Positions 6,856 to 8,564 of a stretch of 8,564 nt of DNA are shown here, one piece after another. The DNA comes from Bacteroidales bacterium UBA1458. GTDB lineage: Bacteria > Bacteroidota > Bacteroidia > Bacteroidales > VadinHA17. The notes under the pieces were generated by a model. The model had not been told where the DNA came from and made no database searches. It saw only the letters and a list, made by a program, of their open reading frames with translations. The DNA lies in NCBI GenBank assembly GCA_002325785.1, contig DCSU01000015.1:30246-38809 (forward strand), given 5' to 3'. Each line of letters begins with the position of its first letter. Position 1 is the stretch's first letter. The position numbers were made by a program, and so were the translations under genes.

Positions 6856-7671
6856 TTACTCTCTCTTGCCTCCTGATTTTGAGTTTATGGAGTCTCCTGT
6901 TTCAATCTGTTTTGTTAGGTCTTTTAGGAGTCTTACCATCGGAGCACCGTCAACCAGATCATGATCAACCAGGACGGTCATATTCAGGATTTCCCTGATG
7001 ATGATCTCGTTATTGATAACGACAGGCTTTTTAATTACAGACCCTATTCCAAAGGATACCGGATGAACGGATCTGTGAAGGAACCAACCGTTAACCTGCC
7101 CTATCATGCCAACAGAGGTTATTGCGGCATTACCCATTTTTCTGTAAGCAAACCCGGGATTTGCGAGCATTACCTTCCATACAAACCTCCTGGCAAATCC
7201 CGGAAGCTTGTAATATATCACCTCAGACACATTTCTACGCCTGTTGATAACAATGTCACCATTGGTTAACTCCTGCTTCTTTGCATTTTCAATCTCAGCA
7301 GATATCTCCGGAGCGTCTTTTTCGTTTGCCTTTTCTATTACAAGTGGAATCGGGACCTTCTCACCTTCTATCACTTTTTCCACCAGGATCGATATATTGA
7401 TATCATTGAAGATCATTAACTTTCGCTTTCCTCGACGGTAAGCTGTTGCCTCGGGATGCTTCTGCAGAACGCTGCCGATCACCTTAATGAGCCAGGCCGT
7501 GAATGATATACTGACCCCCTGTCTTCTAAGTTCATGCAACATTTTTCTGCTTTCCGTAACGTCGAACTCCAGGAGGGCGGCGACGTGGTGCTTCTTCAAC
7601 CCTACTGAGAAAGTATCAAATGTCGCCAGGCGCGACAGGGGAAAGGTTTTATTTCTGAATGCCTCTTTCAT
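6856..7671 (-). CDS. Stand-alone 2-oxoacid dehydrogenase E2-type acyltransferase catalytic domain
   Basis: The 271-aa protein matches only the catalytic domain of dihydrolipoamide acyltransferases (PF00198; same fold as chloramphenicol acetyltransferase). The hallmark active-site block is DHDLVDGAPMVRLL at residues 236-249, with His237 and Asp241 corresponding to the HxxxDG motif. Upstream blocks also fit: SFTAWLIKVIGSVLQKHPE (55-73), INISILVEKV (91-100), and SFGIGSVIKKPVVINNEIII (206-225) for the strand-turn before the active site. There is no lipoyl domain, no peripheral-subunit-binding domain and no linker, so it cannot work as a normal complex E2; full E2 proteins are usually 400 aa or more. 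A basic aromatic stretch (KLPGFARRFVWKVML, 155-169) occupies the middle. No signal peptide is seen; it should be cytosolic. Its ATG overlaps the stop of the GTPase gene by 4 bp, implying translational coupling. The acyl donor and acceptor are unknown. Confidence 0.85.
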   Translation of the reverse strand: MKEAFRNKTFPLSRLATFDTFSVGLKKHHVAALLEFDVTESRKMLHELRRQGVSISFTAWLIKVIGSVLQKHPEATAYRRGKRKLMIFNDINISILVEKVIEGEKVPIPLVIEKANEKDAPEISAEIENAKKQELTNGDIVINRRRNVSEVIYYKLPGFARRFVWKVMLANPGFAYRKMGNAAITSVGMIGQVNGWFLHRSVHPVSFGIGSVIKKPVVINNEIIIREILNMTVLVDHDLVDGAPMVRLLKDLTKQIETGDSINSKSGGKRE

Positions 7672-8564
7672 TCCGGGTTCAATTTATTCTTATCCTTGTG
7701 ATAGTTTTTGATGAGCTTCCCGAACTGCCTATCTTTCTTTCTTTTCTCGGCAACCGAAGTCTGAAACCGCTCCTGTTCCCTGCATATTTTCAAATAATTA
7801 TCATATGAATGGCTGTCGAGCGTTCCGTTCTCTAATGCTTCCAGCACAGCACAACCGACCTCACTGATGTGGCTGCAGTCAGGGAACCGGCAATTTTGAG
7901 CCAGGTCAAATATTTCCGGGAAGGTAGTCCTGATTCCCTCCTCCATATCCGTAATACCCACCTCCTTCATACCCGGGGTATCAATAATAATACCGCCGTT
8001 GTCAAGGATGAACAGTTCACGGTGCTCAGTCACATGCCTTCCTTTGTTGGTGCTTTGACTGATCTCCCCTGTCTTCATTATTTCACGTTGCAGCAGGTTA
8101 TTAATAAGTGTCGATTTGCCCACACCAGATGATCCCATCACGCAGCAGGTTTTACCCTTTGGAATCAAGTCTATGATTCGGTCAATGCCATCACGGGTTG
8201 TGTTGCTGAGGAGAATAAAGTCTACTAACCTGTCACGATTTCTGAGTTCCCGGATGGCAACATTAATCTCCATCTCTGACACGAGGTCAGTTTTACTGAG
8301 AACCAGTACCGGTTCAATACCTGCTGAATGGCAGATTGCAAGGTACCGTTCCAGCCTGTTGATATTGAAATTATTATTGATAGCCTGAACTATGAAGGCA
8401 ACGTCAATATTTGAGGCTATGATCTGTTTTTCGCCTGGCCTGCCCACAGCCCTTCTTACCAGGAGCGATTTCCGGGGAAGGACTTTGTTGATGAATGCTT
8501 GTCCACCGTCGTATATTGTCATTGCCACCCAGTCGCCCACGGCCGGAAAGTCTTCCCTGGAGGC
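7668..8564 (-). CDS. rsgA: RsgA-family circularly permuted GTPase (N terminus cut by window edge)
   Basis: The frame stays open to the window edge: it reads ASREDFPAVGDWVAM, so the GTG at 8540 is not the start. 298 residues are visible, and roughly 50-80 N-terminal residues of the OB domain are probably missing, judging from the usual 300-350 aa. GTPase motifs come in permuted order: G4 as SKTD (about residue 90-93), G1/P-loop GSSGVGKS (144-151), switch region KGRHVTEHREL, and G3 DTPG (195-198). A C-terminal zinc site follows: Cys225, Cys230, His232 and Cys238 in CRFPDCSHISEVGC. The tail is lysine-rich. The family matures the 30S ribosomal subunit. The block GRPGEKQIIASNIDVAFIVQ and NRLERYLAI are typical of the longer RsgA subfamily that often exists beside a second RsgA, so this may be a paralogue. 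The switch motif is commonly GRHTTTHREL; here Val and Glu flank the retained Thr. It overlaps the acyltransferase gene by 4 bp (ATGA at 7671-7668). Confidence 0.92.
   Translation of the reverse strand, partial: ASREDFPAVGDWVAMTIYDGGQAFINKVLPRKSLLVRRAVGRPGEKQIIASNIDVAFIVQAINNNFNINRLERYLAICHSAGIEPVLVLSKTDLVSEMEINVAIRELRNRDRLVDFILLSNTTRDGIDRIIDLIPKGKTCCVMGSSGVGKSTLINNLLQREIMKTGEISQSTNKGRHVTEHRELFILDNGGIIIDTPGMKEVGITDMEEGIRTTFPEIFDLAQNCRFPDCSHISEVGCAVLEALENGTLDSHSYDNYLKICREQERFQTSVAEKRKKDRQFGKLIKNYHKDKNKLNPE

Noticed and set aside
8538..8540. GTG at 8540 as the start of the GTPase gene
   Set aside because: The residues before it (ASREDFPA) continue the family's normal GDWV block, so the gene extends past the window edge.

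Overview
The window comes from a member of the Bacteroidota, most likely an environmental or gut-associated Bacteroidales-type bacterium. The evidence is a TonB-dependent outer-membrane receptor, two lipoproteins with the Bacteroidota-restricted DUF5689 architecture, a type IX secretion (T9SS) C-terminal sorting domain on a secreted nuclease, signal-peptide cleavage sites followed by glutamine, and mostly absent Shine-Dalgarno sequences.

Left half, plus strand (1-6146): a 5'-truncated TonB-dependent receptor is followed by two tandem paralogous lipoproteins. Each pairs a DUF5689 region, which looks like two OB-fold-like halves, with a C-terminal choice-of-anchor-J-like beta domain. After an 83-bp gap carrying an almost four-copy 7-bp tandem repeat comes a secreted endonuclease I (beta-beta-alpha-metal His/Asn nuclease) with a T9SS sorting tail. 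The intergenic distances after the receptor and between the lipoproteins are 21 and 12 bp, so the first three genes look like one operon; the nuclease may be the fourth member or have its own promoter. The layout suggests a surface system in which a secreted nuclease cuts extracellular nucleic acid, lipoproteins capture it or its products, and the receptor imports them. That functional link is an inference from gene order and domain content. It is the most interesting proposal in the window.

Right half, minus strand (8564-6202): an RsgA-type circularly permuted GTPase, truncated at its N terminus by the window edge, overlaps by 4 bp (ATGA) a stand-alone 2-oxoacid dehydrogenase E2-type acyltransferase catalytic domain that lacks lipoyl and subunit-binding domains. 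After a 66-bp gap with a good promoter candidate comes an exported isochorismatase-family cysteine hydrolase. The two halves converge at 6147-6201, where a nested inverted repeat spans both stop codons and probably forms the transcription barrier. No RNA genes, mobile elements or CRISPR arrays were seen, and no gene-free stretch exceeds 100 bp.
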